Shown in pieces: positions 9,400 through 20,014 of a stretch of 64,000 nt of DNA. Below the pieces are notes generated by a model, which was given only the letters and a program-made list of their open reading frames with translations, ran no database searches and was not told the origin of the DNA. The number at the start of each line of letters is the position of its first letter. Position 1 is the stretch's first letter. The position numbers were made by a program, and so were the translations under genes. Source of the DNA: Sphingobacteriales bacterium (lineage in GTDB: Bacteria; Bacteroidota; Bacteroidia; Chitinophagales; UBA2359); assembly GCA_016711295.1 (NCBI GenBank), contig JADJTE010000005.1, forward strand, positions 62,001 to 126,000, written 5' to 3'.

Positions 9400-9513
9400 T
9401 CATTTTTTGGTCACAAGGGGCTTATGCTGACAATAATTAGCGTAAATAGGCATATATTTGTCGTGCTGATAAATGGCTTCTACTGCGGCTAATCTATCTG
9501 CTTTTGTATCCAT
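9400..9513 (-). CDS. Possible small protein of 37 residues
   Basis: In the 315-bp gap between the propeller gene and the HhH gene, the reverse strand has an ATG-initiated frame (MDTKADRLAAVEAIYQ... ending LVTKK). Its amphipathic, charged composition looks protein-like, but no family is recognised and the frame continues open a few codons upstream, so it could be the tail of a broken gene. The rest of the gap shows nothing clear. Confidence 0.22.
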   Translation of the reverse strand: MDTKADRLAAVEAIYQHDKYMPIYANYCQHKPLVTKK

Positions 9514-9591
9514 ATTGCTGCCACCTATGATTGGGTAGTGTAGCGTGATAAAAAATACACATTATCTATTTCCATTCTCAATCTGCGGACT

Positions 9592-11765
9592 ATGAAACAA
9601 TTATACTGCTGGCTGACAATCTTATCCTTATTGCCGAGCATAGCTCTCGCACAAACCAATACACAAGACAAAGTAGAACAAGAAACCGATACCTTTATCG
9701 AAACCATCGTAGAAGACCAAGCCGAGGACAGCGAAGTAGACAACGATACCTATGCCGAAAGGCTGCAAGATTATATAGATGACCCCATTAACCTGAACAA
9801 AGCCCGATATAGCGATTTGGCTAGTTTGGGTTTGCTCAATACCGAACAGATAGATGCCATCTTAGAACACCGCGAAAAATTCGGACATTTTTTAGTCGTA
9901 TACGAACTGCAAAGTATTCCGCAACTTGACCTCGAAACCTGCAAACGCATTGCCCCCTTTGTACGAGCAGGCGATTTGATGGATTTTAATATACCATTTT
10001 CTAAACTGCTCTTTGGCGGCAGGCACGAAATATTTACGCGCTATCGCCGCATCTTGGAACAGTCCAAAGGCTATAAAAATTAGACACCTTAGCTGACGGA
10101 ACTGCCGTACCCAAATATTTGGGGGTCGCCCGACGGCTTGTATGCCCGATACCGCTATAAATACGGCAACAAAATCAGCTATGGCATAACGGCAGAAAAA
10201 GACCCCGGCGAGCCATTTTTTAAGGGTGCCAATGCCCAAGGATTCGATTTCTACTCGGCTCATTTATACCTGCGCGATATAGGTATTTTTAAGCATATTG
10301 CCCTTGGGCGACTATGAATGGCGCTTGGGGCAAGGCTTGGTGGCGTGAAGTGGCTTTGCGGGGTGCAAAAGCGTCGTTAACATGAATGTACTGCGTTATG
10401 ACCCGCAGTACGCCCTTATACATCGGTCAACGAAGCCTTGTTTTTCAGAGGGGCAGCCGCTACTGTGTCGCTCGGCAATTGGGAAATGACCGCTTTTGGC
10501 TCGTGGCGCAAGCGCGATAGCAACTTGGTCGATTCGACCGACATTGGCAACGTAATTGCCACCATCGACGTGGGCGAAGGCGAAGTAGTAGATGCCGAAG
10601 CCTTAGACTATGACGATTTAGGAACGGCTACGTCCTTGCTTACATCGGGTCTGCACCGCACCGAAGCCGAAATCAAAGACAAGAATACAAACGATATGCT
10701 CAATGCGGGCGGTAGCGTGGGCTATAAAAGTCGCCGATTTTCGCTGGGTGCCAACGCTATGTACACGCATCTAAGCAATGCCCTCAATCCGTCCGATCTG
10801 CTCTACAACGAATTCCGTTTTGCGGGTAGCAATGCCCTGAACCTAAGCATTGATTATAAATTGTTGTGGCGCATGTCAACTTCTTTGGCGAAACCGCTAT
10901 GAGCGGCAACGGAGCTATTGCCAGCATCAACGGAGCTATTGTGAGCTTAGACAAGCGTGTGTTTTTGTCAATAGCGCACCGCCAATATAGCCACCGCTAC
11001 CAGCCCAGCCCTTTTACGGCGGCTTTTGCCGAAAATAGCCAGCCTGTCAACGAAAACGGCTTGTTTTTGGGCTTGCTGATAAAACCCGCCAAAGGTTGGG
11101 AAATAACCGCCTATGCCGACCTCTATCGCAGCAATTGGTTGCGCTTCAAAACCGACGGCATTGGCTACGGACACGATTATTTGGCACAAGTAACCTGGAA
11201 ACCCGTGCGCGAAATGGAAATGTATGCCCGATTTAGATACGAAAACAAACAACAGAATGCCCCCAACAATAGCAGTCCCACCGATTATTTGGACGACAAC
11301 GAACGGTCGGGCTTCCGCTATCAAATAGACTACAAATTGACCAAAGCCGTGCGCTTGCGCAGCCGTGTCGAATGGTCGTGGTACGACGGCGGAACAGACG
11401 ACCTCAATCCTGCCCACAATCGCGAACAGGGTTTTATGGTCATGCAGGATTTGATACTCAAACCCCTATCGTCGCCCTTTTCGATGGCAGCCCGTTTCGC
11501 TTTATTCGATACCGACTCGTATAATACGCGCATTTATGCCTACGAAAACGATGTACTCTATCAATTTAGCATTCCGCCCTTTTATCTACGCGGGTCGCGG
11601 GCTTATTTCATGCTGCGCTACCGCGTGGTGCGCGGCGTAGATGTATGGCTACGCTATGCTCAAACATTTTGGGCAAACCAAAATCCCATTGGGTCAGGTA
11701 ACGATGAAATAACAGGCAACCAACGCAGCGAATTGAAGGCGATGGTACGGTTTAGCTTTAAATAA
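9592..11765 (+). CDS. HhH-domain outer-membrane beta-barrel protein, frameshifted
   Basis: A single ~720-residue protein is spread over three frames. It starts with a signal peptide (MKQLYCWLTILSLLPSIALA) and an acidic linker. ComEA-like helix-hairpin-helix motifs follow (PINLNKARYSDLASLG, then LEHREKFGHFLVVYELQSI), then a long stretch of alternating-polarity strands ending in MVRFSFK, typical of an outer-membrane barrel. This architecture is common in Bacteroidota and its function is not established. Breaks: TAG stops at 10081 and 10090 that vanish if a T is restored in the AATT run and a G removed from GGGGG at 10121-10125; a shift near 10312-10440; and a third near 10870. The two sites that could be read base by base are at homopolymers, so sequencing error is more likely than decay. 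Confidence 0.6.
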
Positions 11766-11784
11766 ACGCTTTGCGATGATTGGC

Positions 11785-12771
11785 TTAGAAATCGTCGTTG
11801 ACCTCAAACACTTGGTCGCGTTTGTCTGCCATAACACCTGCTTTTTGGTATTCGGCAACTCGTTTTTCAAAGAAATTGGTTTTGCCGGGCAAACTGATCA
11901 TTTCCATAAAATCGAAGGGGTTAGCAGTGCCGTAGATTTTATCAACGCCCAAAGCTACTAATAATCGGTCGGCGACAAACTCGATATATTCTTTCATCAA
12001 GTCGGCGTTCATACCTATGAGCGATACGGGCAAAGCGTCAGATACAAATTCTTGCTCGGCGGCTACGGCTTCGGCGATAATCGCTTTTACTTCGGATTCG
12101 GGCAATTTTTTTTGCAACATACTGTAAAGCAAGCAGGCAAAATCGCAGTGCAAACCTTCGTCTCGGCTAATGAGTTCGTTAGAGAAAGTCAAGCCGGGCA
12201 TTAATCCGCGCTTTTTGAGCCAAAAAATGGCGCAGAAACTACCGCTAAAAAAGATACCTTCTACGGCGGCAAAAGCTATGAGGCGATGCGCAAACGAAGG
12301 CGATTCTTCTATCCAATGCAAAGCCCACTCGGCTTTTTTCTGCACGCAGGGTACGGTTTCGAGGGCATTGAACAAGTAATATTTTTCTTGCGGGTCTTTG
12401 ATATAGGTATCTATCAATAGGCTATATGTTTCGGCGTGTATATTTTCAATGGCTACTTGAAATCCATAAAAGCAACGCGCTTCGGGTATTTGCACCTCGC
12501 GCATGAAATTGAGTACCAAATTTTCGTTGACAATGCCATCGCTGGCAGCAAAAAAAGCCAATACGTGTTTGATAAAATGCCTATCGTCGTCGCTGAGGGT
12601 TTGCCAATCTTGCAAATCATTAGCGAGGTCTATCTCTTCGGCAGTCCAAAACGAAGCCTCTGCTTTTTTGTACATTGCCCAGATTTCGTCGTAAGTAATC
12701 GGAAATAGTACAAAGCGGTCTTTGTTTTCGGTTAGGATAGGTTCGGTCCAAGTGTTTGTGCTGGGGGGCAT
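11785..12771 (-). CDS. nrdB: Class Ia ribonucleotide reductase, small (R2) subunit
   Basis: A 328-residue R2 protein. Diiron ligands can be placed: Asp/Glu in TAEEIDLAND, Glu in VNENLV, E-N-I-H in IENIHAETY, Glu in AVEGIFF and E-G-L-H in SRDEGLH. The radical tyrosine is present four residues after the first ligand His (HAETY). The C-terminus (FEVNDDF) is the expected tail for docking to NrdA, which is not in the window. The frame runs open to 12867, but those codons lie in an inserted repeat; ATG 12771 (MPPSTNTWTEP) is the natural start. R2 supplies the tyrosyl radical for dNTP synthesis. Confidence 0.92.
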   Translation of the reverse strand: MPPSTNTWTEPILTENKDRFVLFPITYDEIWAMYKKAEASFWTAEEIDLANDLQDWQTLSDDDRHFIKHVLAFFAASDGIVNENLVLNFMREVQIPEARCFYGFQVAIENIHAETYSLLIDTYIKDPQEKYYLFNALETVPCVQKKAEWALHWIEESPSFAHRLIAFAAVEGIFFSGSFCAIFWLKKRGLMPGLTFSNELISRDEGLHCDFACLLYSMLQKKLPESEVKAIIAEAVAAEQEFVSDALPVSLIGMNADLMKEYIEFVADRLLVALGVDKIYGTANPFDFMEMISLPGKTNFFEKRVAEYQKAGVMADKRDQVFEVNDDF

Positions 12772-12795
12772 CGTGGGGATATAGTTTATTGGTTT

Positions 12796-12927
12796 GTAAC
12801 TATTTAGGGTATGGGGTTTTGGGTATGGGGTAATGGGCAATACCCATCTAATAATATCCGAAATCATAGCATATTCGATTAAAAATAGCTATTCCTAGGG
12901 GCTGTCCCTATAAGGCTAAATAGTTAC
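12796..12927 (-). mobile_element. MITE-like element with 12-bp inverted ends and 8-bp target duplication
   Basis: The ends GTAACTATTTAG (12796-12807) and CTAAATAGTTAC (12916-12927) are perfect inverted repeats. The element is flanked by the direct repeat ATTGGTTT at 12788-12795 and 12928-12935. It has no coding capacity. A related 122-bp copy is at 19789-19910. It sits between the nrdB promoter and start codon. Confidence 0.8.
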
Positions 12928-12947
12928 ATTGGTTTTTATGAATAGCA

Positions 12948-12978
12948 CAAAGATAAGGCAAGTAGTTGGTAGGCACAA
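12948..12978 (-). promoter_or_regulatory. nrdB promoter
   Basis: On the reverse strand TTG (12976-12978), 20 nt, then TATCTTTG (12955-12948), fitting the Bacteroidota sigma-factor consensus. Predicted transcription starts just ahead of the MITE, so the MITE would be transcribed as part of the nrdB leader. Confidence 0.6.
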
Positions 12979-13139
12979 GCAATTATTTATCAACACTTGT
13001 GGATTATGGGCTTAAACTGACTTTTATTTTGCGGGTGTATGCGATGAAAGGCAGCAATTTTGTTGCTCAATAATCTGATTATCAATTATTTAGTATAAAG
13101 CTGATATCTATTTAAAACCGATAGTACTGCCATTTTATT

Positions 13140-13171
13140 TTTGGCGATTTGCCTACTATTCCTTATATTTG
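13140..13171 (+). promoter_or_regulatory. Promoter of the DUF3857 gene
   Basis: TTTG (13140-13143), a 20-nt spacer and TATATTTG (13164-13171). It lies downstream of the first in-frame start at 13141 and so supports the ATG at 13195 as the true start. Confidence 0.55.
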
Positions 13172-13194
13172 GGCTTTCTAAACGCCATTTATCT

Positions 13195-15503
13195 ATGTAC
13201 TTTCCTTATCTCTATTTTGGGCTGCTGCTTGGTCTAACGGGTTTGTCATTGCAAGCACAATACACGCAATATCGGCAGAATCGCCCTCCGATGTGGAAAA
13301 ATCCGCAGCCACAATTTGCTCCTACCGATTCGGCATTTCTGGGAGCTGATGCAGTTATTGTATCAGAGCAAACGGAGTGGCGCATGAACGATTTAGAGCG
13401 CACCACTACCGTCAAAAAGCAATTGGCAATCCGTTTCTTAACCCCACGCGGTATCGCCCTACACAATCGCATCACCATACCCGAATGTACCGACCCTACC
13501 TACGATTATGCCGATTTGCCCATAGAGAAACGCGAACCCCAGCAGCTACACCGCCCCAAATATTTCGATTTGGAATTGCTGTATTGGTCGGCTCGCCTCG
13601 TCAAGCCCGATGGCACAGTACAATTGCTTACTTGCCGCGATAGTATCGAAACCGAAGAACTATTTTTTAATAGCCGCAATTTCTATGCTTATAGTTATGT
13701 GTTTAGTTGCCCCCAAATCGAGGTGGGCGATGTGTTGGAGGTACAATATCAATACTTTTTGCCTTATCTGTTCGACCAAAAACGCTTGTTTTTTCACGGC
13801 AAATTGCCCAAACAACACTACCAAATAAGCATCATACACCACCCACGCGAGTATTATGTATGGCAGCCACAAAACGGCGCAGTCTGTACGGATTCGGTCA
13901 AAACAGACAAGGAGGTGCGCCATACGTGGCAATACGACAAACTACCTGCTTGCCTCTACGAAACCAATGCCCGCCCCTACCGCGATTTGCCTCACCTTCA
14001 ATACTATATCCATAATAAAAATTATGGTCTATGGAACGAGTTTTATGCCACCGATTTTATGCCGTATAGCTGGCAATATTATATGCACGATTGGGTAGGA
14101 TTTAGGCAAAGCGTGCGCTATAAACAAAAAATACGCCTGAACCGAAAAGAAGTCGCCCTAAACAACCTATACCGTGCCGTTGCCGATACGATGGGCGACG
14201 ATGCTGCTATGCGCCCATTGCGCTGCTGGGCACAATTGCAACGCCACCTAAACGACGATTTTGACTACTATGCCCAAGCCGATGCCTATGCCAATATCGA
14301 CCCCCGACTGAGCCGCCTCAGCCGAGGGTCGATGCGCCTATTGATGCGCAATATCAATAGGGGTTATGTCTATCATGGCTTGTTCGACCGCATCTATGAT
14401 TTGGATAACTTAGGTGCTAACCCTCCCAACGAACAACTTAGCGTTGAATCGAGCAGAGGCATTGCCGATAACCGTTTAGAAACAGTAGCAGCCGCAATAG
14501 ACCGAAAACGCTTGGAAAATACCAATGCCGATGCCGTTTATACGGGCTTGCTCAACCGCGTAGATGCGCCCTACAACCGCGTATTGCTCAACGACCAGCG
14601 CGTAGCTGCCCTAAAACCCGATGTATGTACGCCTATATGGGGCGAAAACCGTTGGCTCGCTATACAAGCCGATAGTGCGCTATTTTATATCAACCCCAAG
14701 ACGCGCCGATTTGGATATCACCTCAACGAACTGCCCTTTTACCTCGAAAATACAGTATCCGTACATGCCGCACAACTCACCGACTCCTACCAGAACCCAA
14801 CAGCAGTGCAGCTATACCAAACGCCTTATAGCACTGCTGACGACAATAAGCGCACGACAGACGTAAATATGAAAATAGATACCCACACCCGCGAAGCTAT
14901 TTGTGAAGCGCGTATCCTACTGAGCGGGCAATATGCTACACTCCTGCGCGAATCCTACTTGTACGGCACTTCCGCGATAGCAGCGTCAATCGGCAATATT
15001 ATCAGAGACCTAACCAATTGAGCCACAAAAATACTGCCGCCGCGCCCATAGTAGAAAGTAGCGACGAGCAATTTCCGTATCGCACCCAAGTGAAATTGAC
15101 TTATGCCGACCCCACGTTACTACAAACCATTGACGATAGCACCTATGTACTATCGCTCCGCAATTGGACTCCGATGGTATTGCCCGAACCCGATACAACT
15201 CAAACCCGACATTTGCCCTATTATACCGATTTTATAGGCAGCGATACCTATCGCTATCTCATCAGTTTTGATTATCCCGTGCGCCTGCTGCCCGATGCTG
15301 CCCACCAAGTAACCTGGCACAACCAGTTGGGCACTTATCGCCTGCATATCAGCCAATCGTCGCCTACGACATTACAACTATATGCCGAATTGCATATCGC
15401 CGCCGACCGCGTATTGCCCCAAGACATTGGCGACGTAGCCCAAATTTGCCGAGCCATAGCTGCCTTATCGGGGCAAACAATCCAATTGCGATTAGTGAAA
15501 TGA
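13195..15503 (+). CDS. DUF3857-type exported protein, frameshifted near 15018
   Basis: The exported N-terminus (MYFPYLYFGLLLGLTGLSLQ, cleavage near QAQ) is followed by a DUF3857-like beta domain with SARLVKPDGTVQLL and CPQIEVGDVLEVQYQY (about residues 45-230). A helical middle occupies the place of the transglutaminase-like domain, but no Cys-His-Asp triad is evident. The last ~160 residues, from SHKNTAAAP to IQLRLVK, are in the -1 frame: TGA at 15019-15021 ends the first part and the second continues from the same point. Joined, they give one protein of about 768 residues, matching the usual DUF3857 layout with a C-terminal beta domain. Function is unknown; it probably acts in the periplasm. 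Confidence 0.6.
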
Positions 15504-15524
15504 CCCAAAACGGGCTTGGAGCAG

Positions 15525-16501
15525 CTAAGGTTGTCGAAATCTGTCGTCGGTGAGGGCGTGTAGGAATGTCTCTAAATCGGATTTTTCGGCATTGCTTAGG
15601 TCGAGCGGCTTTTGCAGCAGGGTGTCTATATTGATGGGATTAATTACGCTTAGATGGGGTTGGGCATAGTAATCTATTACTTCTCTTAACGTTCTGAACA
15701 TACCATTGTGCATATAAGGTGCCGTAGCACCTACATTGCGCAGCCCTGGCACGCGAAACCGCCCCAAATCGAGGCTGTCGCCTGTAATTGCGAACCTACC
15801 CGCATCATTAAGGGCAGCCGAACCATCGTATAAACCGATATTGCGAAACTCATCGCCCGTAAAATCGGGCGAAAAATGACAATCGAAGCACTTAGCACGT
15901 GTACTCATAAACAACTCGCGTCCGCGTATAGCGGCGGCACTCATAGCGGTGCTATCGCCCGCCATCCAGCGGTCAAAAGGAGTATTGCTCGTTTCTAAGG
16001 TGCGCTCGAAAGCGGCAATAGCATCGACAAGCGACGCGGAGTCGGGTGCGTGCCCGTATATGGCTTTGAAATAGCGGCGGTAGTCGGCAGAACGACGCAG
16101 GCGGACGATGGCTTGGGCAAAGAGAAATCCATTTCAAGGCTATTGACCACAGGAAAATGGACTTGATGTTCGAGCGAATTAGCACGCCCGTCATAAAATA
16201 GGAGCGGACGCGCCGATAGATTGGTGAGCGCGGGCGTATTGCGTGTACCCAACTTACCGCCTACGCCCTTGCTTAGAGCGAGCGTATCGGCAAAAGCAAA
16301 TTGGGGCAAATGACACGAAGCGCAACTTATCGTGCCGTCGCGCGATAGTCGTTCATCATTGAAGAGCATTTCGCCCAAACGCACTTTGTCGGGCAAATCG
16401 CCGTAGGGTACTATTGAGGCCTGCCACCCCAATATGGCTATGCTCGACAATAGCCATAATTGCCAAATGCGCGTTTTAGAAAACAAATGACTTGCTTGCA
16501 T
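15525..16501 (-). CDS. Di-haem cytochrome c peroxidase (MauG/CcpA family), frameshifted
   Basis: Two c-type haem sites are present: CASCH about 60 residues from the start and CFDCH in the second half, with family landmarks KVRLGEMLFNDERLSRDG, GTRNTPAL, FYDGRA and FRVPGLRNV. The N-terminus has a signal or anchor. Family members reduce periplasmic hydrogen peroxide with electrons from small cytochromes, or oxidise other substrates. One shift near 16130 splits the frame; in the corrected frame the missing segment reads AQAIVRLRRSADYRRYFKAI up to DRWMAGDS. The full product is ~325 residues, normal for the family. Its haem needs a Ccm system, of which ccmE is the only component in the window. Confidence 0.8.
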
Positions 16502-16684
16502 GGCTCTTGGGCAGTTTAAGGGAGAAGGGATTGCTTAGGAGTTATATAAACAGAGGGTTGCTTTTAGCTCAATATTTTATATCAATCTATTCTATTTGGT
16601 GGTGGGGCATGGTAAAAAACGAGCGCGAAGATACGAATAGTTGCCAGCTTCTGGGACATTAGGGCAATATTTAGCCAAGAAATT

Positions 16685-16722
16685 AGAGGGTTGTACTTGT
16701 GTTAGACCAAGTATAACCCTCT
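16685..16722 (-). terminator. Terminator downstream of the TonB-dependent receptor
   Basis: A 15-bp near-perfect stem, AGAGGGTTGTACTTG (16685-16699) against CAAGTATAACCCTCT (16708-16722), with an 8-nt loop. T-rich sequence follows on the forward strand, so it may work in both directions. Confidence 0.6.
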
Positions 16723-16752
16723 TTATTTAATTAACACCTGGCGCGCTTATGA

Positions 16753-19575
16753 TTACAAGTCGAATTTGAGGCGAGCAAACAAATAGCGACCATTAAAACC
16801 AAATTGTTGTACGCGGCGGCTATACACAAATCTGCCCGAACTCATATTGCTCGAATGGGTGTGCCTATCTTGGTAGGTATCAAACAAATTGTTAGCACCT
16901 ACTGTAAGGCGAATGCCCTTGACAAGTTCGTAGCTCAGGGCGAGGTCGAACACCGCTTTTGCTCCGAAAGTTTGGTCTAAGGTTTGTTTAGGACCAGGAG
17001 GGTCGAAGGCATTAGCTACGAAAGTGCTTGTATCGGCGGGGTTGATGGTGGGGTCGAGATACACCACTTTGCCGAAGTGTACGCCGCGAAGCATCACGCC
17101 GAATTTGCCTATTTTGTAATCAATCGTCGCGCTAATTTTTTGTCGTGGCGACGCTACTTCGATGCGGCTTTGGTCTTCGCGGTTGAAATATTTGGCTATC
17201 TGCCCTGTTTGCTCTAAAATGGGCGAGGCTTTGATGATAGGTTTGCCATCTGCATCTTTTTTCACTTCATTGTCGATAAACGAACCCGCTACTGTAAAGC
17301 GAAATTTGTGTTTGCTGTTGACGCTGGTATTGTATGCCAGTACTGCTTCCAAACCGCGCGAGCGCGTATCGACGGCATTGCTGAAAAAGTTAGCAGCACT
17401 CGCATTGGCAGCGGCTAACTGAGCGGCGAGGGTGCTATCGCCTGCCGCATCGAAATTATTAGTTAGCACGATTCGGTCGTCAATGTCTATCATATACGCA
17501 TCGACCGTTACTTCCAAACCTTGTACGGGTGCAGCAGTAAAGCCTACTGCATAGTGTTGCCAGGTTTCTTGTTTCAATGACGGAATACCCAATATTTGGG
17601 CGGGGTCGCTGTCATTAGTGAAAGTACCACTTTCGACGGGCACTAAATTGCCGCCTTGCGATACGAATATGGTACTGGTGCGGGCATAGAATCGCTGTTG
17701 CAAAGAGGGCGCACGGAAACCACTGCTGACAGAGGCGCGTACCGTAAATGCTTTGCCAAATCGGTAGCGGGCTATGGCTTTATAGTTAAAAGTGCTTCCG
17801 AAATCAGAATAATTTTCAAAGCGCAATGCCCCGCCTACGAGTAGCTTTTGGGTGAGGTCTAACTCTACGTCGGTATATAGCCCTATGGCGTTGCGGCTGT
17901 TGGTATTGGCGTTTTCGGGCGTAAAACCGCTAAACACTTGCGCACCCGCCGTAGCAGTAGAAGGTATATCATAGTTGGCGTAAGAAGATTCTTCACCCGC
18001 TCGGATGGCAAATTCTTCAAAACGGAACTCGGCACCAGCGGCTACGTTCAAGCCCTGCATCACATCGAAACGGCGACTTAGGTCGGCGTTGGTCGTATTT
18101 TGTAAGAAACGTGAGCCACCCGCGTCAAACGTAGTTTGCAAATCGGAGGCTACGGCGGCTTGGGTATAATTGACCGAATTTTCTATCGTAAAATCAAAGG
18201 TGTTTTGTCCTACGGTATTGCTGATGTCCAAGTTCCAAGCACCTAATTTGCCGCGTATGCCCGCCGCCAAAGACCAGTCGCTTACATCGCTACTTATTTC
18301 GGGCAAAAAGCCATCGGGATAGAGTGCCAATACTTCGGCAGCATGTATTTTGGCACTGCTATTGATAGCATTTGGATAGCGGAAGAAGCCCGCTGCATTG
18401 CCATTTTTTTTGTTAAATCCGCCAAAGGCATACAGTGTCCAGCGGTTATTGAGGTTATAATCGCCATTGAGCAAGATACCGCCTCCTTTGACAGCAGAGT
18501 TACCGATGCGCATATCAAAATCGTTGCGGTCTAAGCCACGCGCCAGCAAAATACTGTCGTCCTTAATGACATTATTGACGCGCGGATAGATTTGTCCCGT
18601 GTATAAACCTGCACGGTTGGTATAGTCGCGCATGAGATATTCGCCCGTGAGGTTGATAAAACCTTTATCGCCCAGACGGAAACCATAGTTAATGCCAACT
18701 TGGGCGGTATTGCCATCGGTGACAGATACGGCGGGGTCTTCGTCAATGCCATTGAGGGTATTGTAGGCAAAATTTTTGTCATATTCTGTTACATGCAAAC
18801 CATACGAAACGGTAGCACCTATTTTACCTGTCGTTTTTTTGAGTACGATATTGACCACGCCTGCTATGGCATCTGAGCCGTACTGAGCGGCTGCACCGTC
18901 ACGCAAAATTTCGATGCGCTCTATGGCACTGACGGGTATAGCACTCATATCCGTGCCAACTGTTCCGCGATTGACCGTACCGTTTACATTGACTAATGCC
19001 GATTGGTGGCGGCGTTTGCCATTGACCAATACCAATACTTGGTCAGGACCTAAGCCGCGCAACTGTGCAGGGTCTACGTGGTCTGTTCCGTCCGAAATGG
19101 CTTGGCGTGCCGATTGGAACGAGGGAGCGATATAGGTGAGCAACTGATTGACATCGACCTGGCCTACGCTATTGCTCACTTCCGATACGGGTATCACATC
19201 AACGGGCACGGCTACTTCCATTTTGCTGCGCGATTGATTGCGCGAGCCGATAACTACCAACTCGTCGCCCAATATCCACGAAGGCGTGAGGGCTACGTCA
19301 ATGGTGGTTTTGCCGTCAATAGCCATCTCTTGGGTTTGATAGCCTACATAGCTAAATACAAGCGTACCCGACGAAGCATTGCGAAATTGGTAGGTACCAT
19401 CTATATCGCTCACGGCGGTTTGGTTCGTGCCTTTTAAGACGATAGTAGTACCTGCAAGGGGTTCCTTGGTTTTGGCATCGCTTACAGTGCCGCTGATGAG
19501 GGTTTGTGCCCACAATTGCCCAGCGCACAGCAAACACAACCACAACACGAGATTACAGCGTATAAATTGGAGCAT
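16753..19575 (-). CDS. TonB-dependent outer-membrane receptor with carboxypeptidase-like regulatory domain
   Basis: A 940-residue receptor. Signal peptide to about residue 23 (GQLWAQ); carboxypeptidase-regulatory-like domain ~27-105 (ISGTVSDAKTKEPLAGTTIV); plug domain ~120-250 (LRGLGPDQVLVLVNGKRRH, IERIEILRDGAAAQYGSDAI); then a 22-stranded-type barrel ending in an aromatic strand (YLFARLKFDL). It imports an unknown large substrate using TonB/ExbBD energy. It is not of the SusC type (no SusD partner), and the plug motif VNGKRRHQSALV resembles siderophore or small-ligand receptors; the substrate cannot be read from the sequence. It is monocistronic, with its own promoter and terminator. Confidence 0.88.
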   Translation of the reverse strand: MLQFIRCNLVLWLCLLCAGQLWAQTLISGTVSDAKTKEPLAGTTIVLKGTNQTAVSDIDGTYQFRNASSGTLVFSYVGYQTQEMAIDGKTTIDVALTPSWILGDELVVIGSRNQSRSKMEVAVPVDVIPVSEVSNSVGQVDVNQLLTYIAPSFQSARQAISDGTDHVDPAQLRGLGPDQVLVLVNGKRRHQSALVNVNGTVNRGTVGTDMSAIPVSAIERIEILRDGAAAQYGSDAIAGVVNIVLKKTTGKIGATVSYGLHVTEYDKNFAYNTLNGIDEDPAVSVTDGNTAQVGINYGFRLGDKGFINLTGEYLMRDYTNRAGLYTGQIYPRVNNVIKDDSILLARGLDRNDFDMRIGNSAVKGGGILLNGDYNLNNRWTLYAFGGFNKKNGNAAGFFRYPNAINSSAKIHAAEVLALYPDGFLPEISSDVSDWSLAAGIRGKLGAWNLDISNTVGQNTFDFTIENSVNYTQAAVASDLQTTFDAGGSRFLQNTTNADLSRRFDVMQGLNVAAGAEFRFEEFAIRAGEESSYANYDIPSTATAGAQVFSGFTPENANTNSRNAIGLYTDVELDLTQKLLVGGALRFENYSDFGSTFNYKAIARYRFGKAFTVRASVSSGFRAPSLQQRFYARTSTIFVSQGGNLVPVESGTFTNDSDPAQILGIPSLKQETWQHYAVGFTAAPVQGLEVTVDAYMIDIDDRIVLTNNFDAAGDSTLAAQLAAANASAANFFSNAVDTRSRGLEAVLAYNTSVNSKHKFRFTVAGSFIDNEVKKDADGKPIIKASPILEQTGQIAKYFNREDQSRIEVASPRQKISATIDYKIGKFGVMLRGVHFGKVVYLDPTINPADTSTFVANAFDPPGPKQTLDQTFGAKAVFDLALSYELVKGIRLTVGANNLFDTYQDRHTHSSNMSSGRFVYSRRVQQFGFNGRYLFARLKFDL

Positions 19576-19612
19576 AAAAAAGTGAAATGTGAAAAAGGTG
19601 ATGGAAATGCAG

Positions 19613-19644
19613 CAAAGGTAATTTTTTATGGATAGAGCACCAAA
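19613..19644 (-). promoter_or_regulatory. Promoter of the 940-residue TonB receptor
   Basis: On the reverse strand TTTG (19644-19641), 20-nt spacer, TACCTTTG (19620-19613), a full consensus match 38 nt upstream of the ATG. Confidence 0.65.
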
Positions 19645-19788
19645 TAAAATGTATTTTTTTGTTATGGTTTGGCGAGGGTACTCCCGAAAGGTGCTTGTAT
19701 AGCATCATCAATATTGTAATATTTGTAATATATTAGAATAAACGCATTAAAATTGCAATAATCTGGCATCCTTTGTAGTAGTTACGTT

Positions 19789-19910
19789 GTAACTATTTAG
19801 GGTATGGGGTTTTGGGTATTGGGTAATGGGCAATACCCATCTAATAATGCCCGAAATCATAGCATATTCGATTAGAAATGGCTATTTCCCCTACAAGGCT
19901 AAATAGTTAC
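19789..19910. mobile_element. Second MITE copy
   Basis: GTAACTATTTAG (19789-19800) and CTAAATAGTTAC (19899-19910) bound a 122-bp element whose interior closely matches the copy at 12796-12927, which has about 10 extra bases near one end. No clear target duplication is seen here. A further solo end CTAAATAGTTAC is at 20061-20072. Confidence 0.75.
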
Positions 19911-19915
19911 ATCGT

Positions 19916-20014
19916 TTCTTAAATGCCGTAGGCATGTTATATTGGTAGTAGCATATAGCAAGTACGACTCTTAGAATGCCGTAGGTATGGCATCTAACAT
20001 TAGGTCTGTGGGGA
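19916..20014. repeat. GCCGTAGGCAT-type intergenic repeat, copy 1
   Basis: About 95 bp with two near-palindromic boxes (TGCCGTAGGCATG and TGCCGTAGGTATG) separated by TTATATTGGTAGTAGCAT and spacer sequence. Related copies are at 46019-46112 and, shorter, at 48951-49030. With the MITE it fills most of the 590-bp gap between the two TonB receptor genes. Confidence 0.65.

Noticed and set aside
12772..12867. N-terminal extension of nrdB by 32 residues
   Set aside because: These codons derive largely from the inserted MITE and leader, not from conserved R2 sequence.
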